Assembly (NCBI GenBank): GCA_017881185.1
Contig: JADGRE010000025.1
Coordinates: 1 to 40,897, forward strand
Source: Pseudomonadota bacterium
GTDB lineage: Bacteria; Myxococcota_A; Polyangia; Polyangiales; JAFGIB01
DNA: 40,897 bases
Direction: 5' to 3'
The position numbers were made by a program, and so were the translations under genes. Under the pieces are notes generated by a model. That model did not search any database, was not told the origin of the DNA, and saw only the letters and a program-made list of their open reading frames with translations. This document shows, piece by piece, positions 40,070 to 40,897 of this stretch; the stretch's first letter is position 1; each line of letters opens with the position of its first letter.

Positions 40070-40897
40070 CTAAGCGTCGCTCATGCTTGCGTCGGAGCCA
40101 AGTGCGTTCTCGGGCGTGGCGACGTTCGGTGTGCGTCGCACGGCGGCAAGCTCCAGAGGCGTGCCGCGCTGCGCGTCCGTGCACCAGAACAAGCCCGCGC
40201 GCACCACACGTGCGGGCAGATCTTTGACGCCGGTGAGCGCCTCGAGCGCCTCGCTGACCTTTGCGGTGCCGGAGCCGGTGATCTGCATGCGCACACGCAT
40301 GGGTGTGAGCCCGCCTGCGATGCCAGCTTCGGCGAGCGTGCTGCCGCCTTCTCCGACGTCTACGCCGCGCAGGTACTGACCCACGTCGATCCACTTGCCG
40401 ATGCCGTCGACATTGCGTCGCGTGCGCAGGTCTCCGCCGAGGCGACTCGCGACCAAGGCACGCAGCTCCTGCGCATCGCGCACACCGAGCTGCGCCAGCG
40501 CCGCATGAGGCAAGCCCACCGCATACTCGGCTTCGTGAATGAGCTGCGAGAGCTTGGGATCGTTGGGACCGAGCTCGGCCGCAGCGAAGAACTCGATGCC
40601 GTCGACCGAGGCTTCGGTGAGGCGCGCCGGCAGTTGCTCGAAGTCGACGGCGCCATCCGCGACCAGCTTGACGTCGATGTACTCCGCCAAGCTCGCCACG
40701 CCCAGCGAGAGCGCGGGACCGAACACGAGCACAGGCTTCGCGTGGAAGCCGCGCGAGTAGTACACGGGCAAACCCAGGCGCCGGAACAAGCGCGGCAACA
40801 GGCGCACCAGATCCAAGTGCGAGCTGAACGCCGCGCGACCCAGCTTGCGATACGCCAGCCGTACGCGTACCGGTTCGCCCTGGTCGGGCCGCACCGG
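40070..40897 (-). CDS. Radical-SAM-associated DUF2344 (TIGR03936-type) protein, C-terminal part
   Basis: An open frame of about 275 residues continues off the right edge; the GTG at 40894 is probably not the start. VRVRLAYRKLGRAAFSSHLD, LVRLLPRLFRRLGLPVYYSR, GFHAKPVLVFGPALSLGVAS and EYIDVKLV match DUF2344/TIGR03936. That domain is usually fused to, or encoded beside, a B12-binding radical SAM enzyme, so the missing N-terminal side is likely the radical SAM part. Homologues are often encoded near ribonuclease G or ribosomal protein genes. Exact reaction unknown. Downstream gene 39443 follows by 6 bases. Confidence 0.85.
   Translation of the reverse strand, partial: PVRPDQGEPVRVRLAYRKLGRAAFSSHLDLVRLLPRLFRRLGLPVYYSRGFHAKPVLVFGPALSLGVASLAEYIDVKLVADGAVDFEQLPARLTEASVDGIEFFAAAELGPNDPKLSQLIHEAEYAVGLPHAALAQLGVRDAQELRALVASRLGGDLRTRRNVDGIGKWIDVGQYLRGVDVGEGGSTLAEAGIAGGLTPMRVRMQITGSGTAKVSEALEALTGVKDLPARVVRAGLFWCTDAQRGTPLELAAVRRTPNVATPENALGSDASMSDA

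Noticed and set aside
1-40897. tRNA, rRNA or riboswitch genes
   Set aside because: I looked for T-loop-like GGTTCGAATCC patterns and conserved rRNA blocks by eye and saw none; a covariance-model search would be needed to exclude small RNAs.

Overview
The window is about 41 kb of GC-rich, densely coded bacterial DNA. It has no rRNA, tRNA, transposase or phage gene that I can see. Several traits point to a Myxococcota-type (myxobacterial) chromosome: many lipoproteins with Gly/Ala/Ser-rich linkers after the lipobox, Cys-rich and EGF-like secreted proteins, a MopE-like metal-binding motif, ECF sigma factors coupled to TPR-bearing regulators, and membrane TPR proteins. This placement is an inference from protein style, not from a marker gene.

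Layout. Bases 1-2370 hold the end of an unknown gene, a sulfide:quinone-reductase-like flavoprotein and a lipoprotein. Bases 2499-6497 hold cassette A: ECF sigma factor, zinc-finger/TPR anti-sigma candidate and exported barrel-like protein, followed by a metal-binding lipoprotein whose upstream region repeats a promoter-like motif found before the sigma gene. Bases 6600-11227 (minus) are a four-gene translationally coupled operon, DUF3348 - MotA/TolQ/ExbB-like DUF802 protein with a very long helical tail - OmpA/MotB-like protein - DUF2894. This looks like an ion-driven envelope motor of unknown purpose with a Zorya ZorAB-like layout. Bases 11579-17816 form a patchwork: sulfotransferase, LysR regulator, dimeric-barrel protein, a truncated P-loop kinase, a fatty acid cis/trans isomerase (cti), an NADPH-FMN reductase, a remnant of an FAD monooxygenase, and a DUF2171 protein.

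Bases 17955-21836 hold a methyltransferase, a 123-bp inverted-repeat element, and the polyamine genes speD and speA. Bases 22152-30820 are rich in exported proteins: a small lipoprotein, a cytochrome c/copper monooxygenase (PHM-like) fusion lipoprotein, a dienelactone hydrolase, two Cys-rich lipoproteins, a Baeyer-Villiger-type monooxygenase, another Cys-rich lipoprotein, an orphan domain fragment and a CAP-domain lipoprotein.

Bases 30878-34055 hold cassette B, a second copy of the cassette A design: ECF sigma, FecR/TPR regulator, exported barrel-like protein. The last gene probably starts at a CTG overlapping the preceding stop. Bases 39231-34274 (minus) form a tight three-gene surface operon: TPR membrane protein, ten-EGF-repeat protein with 123-bp DNA tandem repeats, and a large secreted protein ending in 13 prolines, a transmembrane helix and a basic tail. 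The right edge holds an unknown gene and the C-terminal part of a radical-SAM-associated DUF2344 protein.

The most promising candidates for undescribed systems are the DUF802 motor operon, the duplicated sigma/regulator/barrel cassettes with their candidate shared promoter, and the EGF surface operon.
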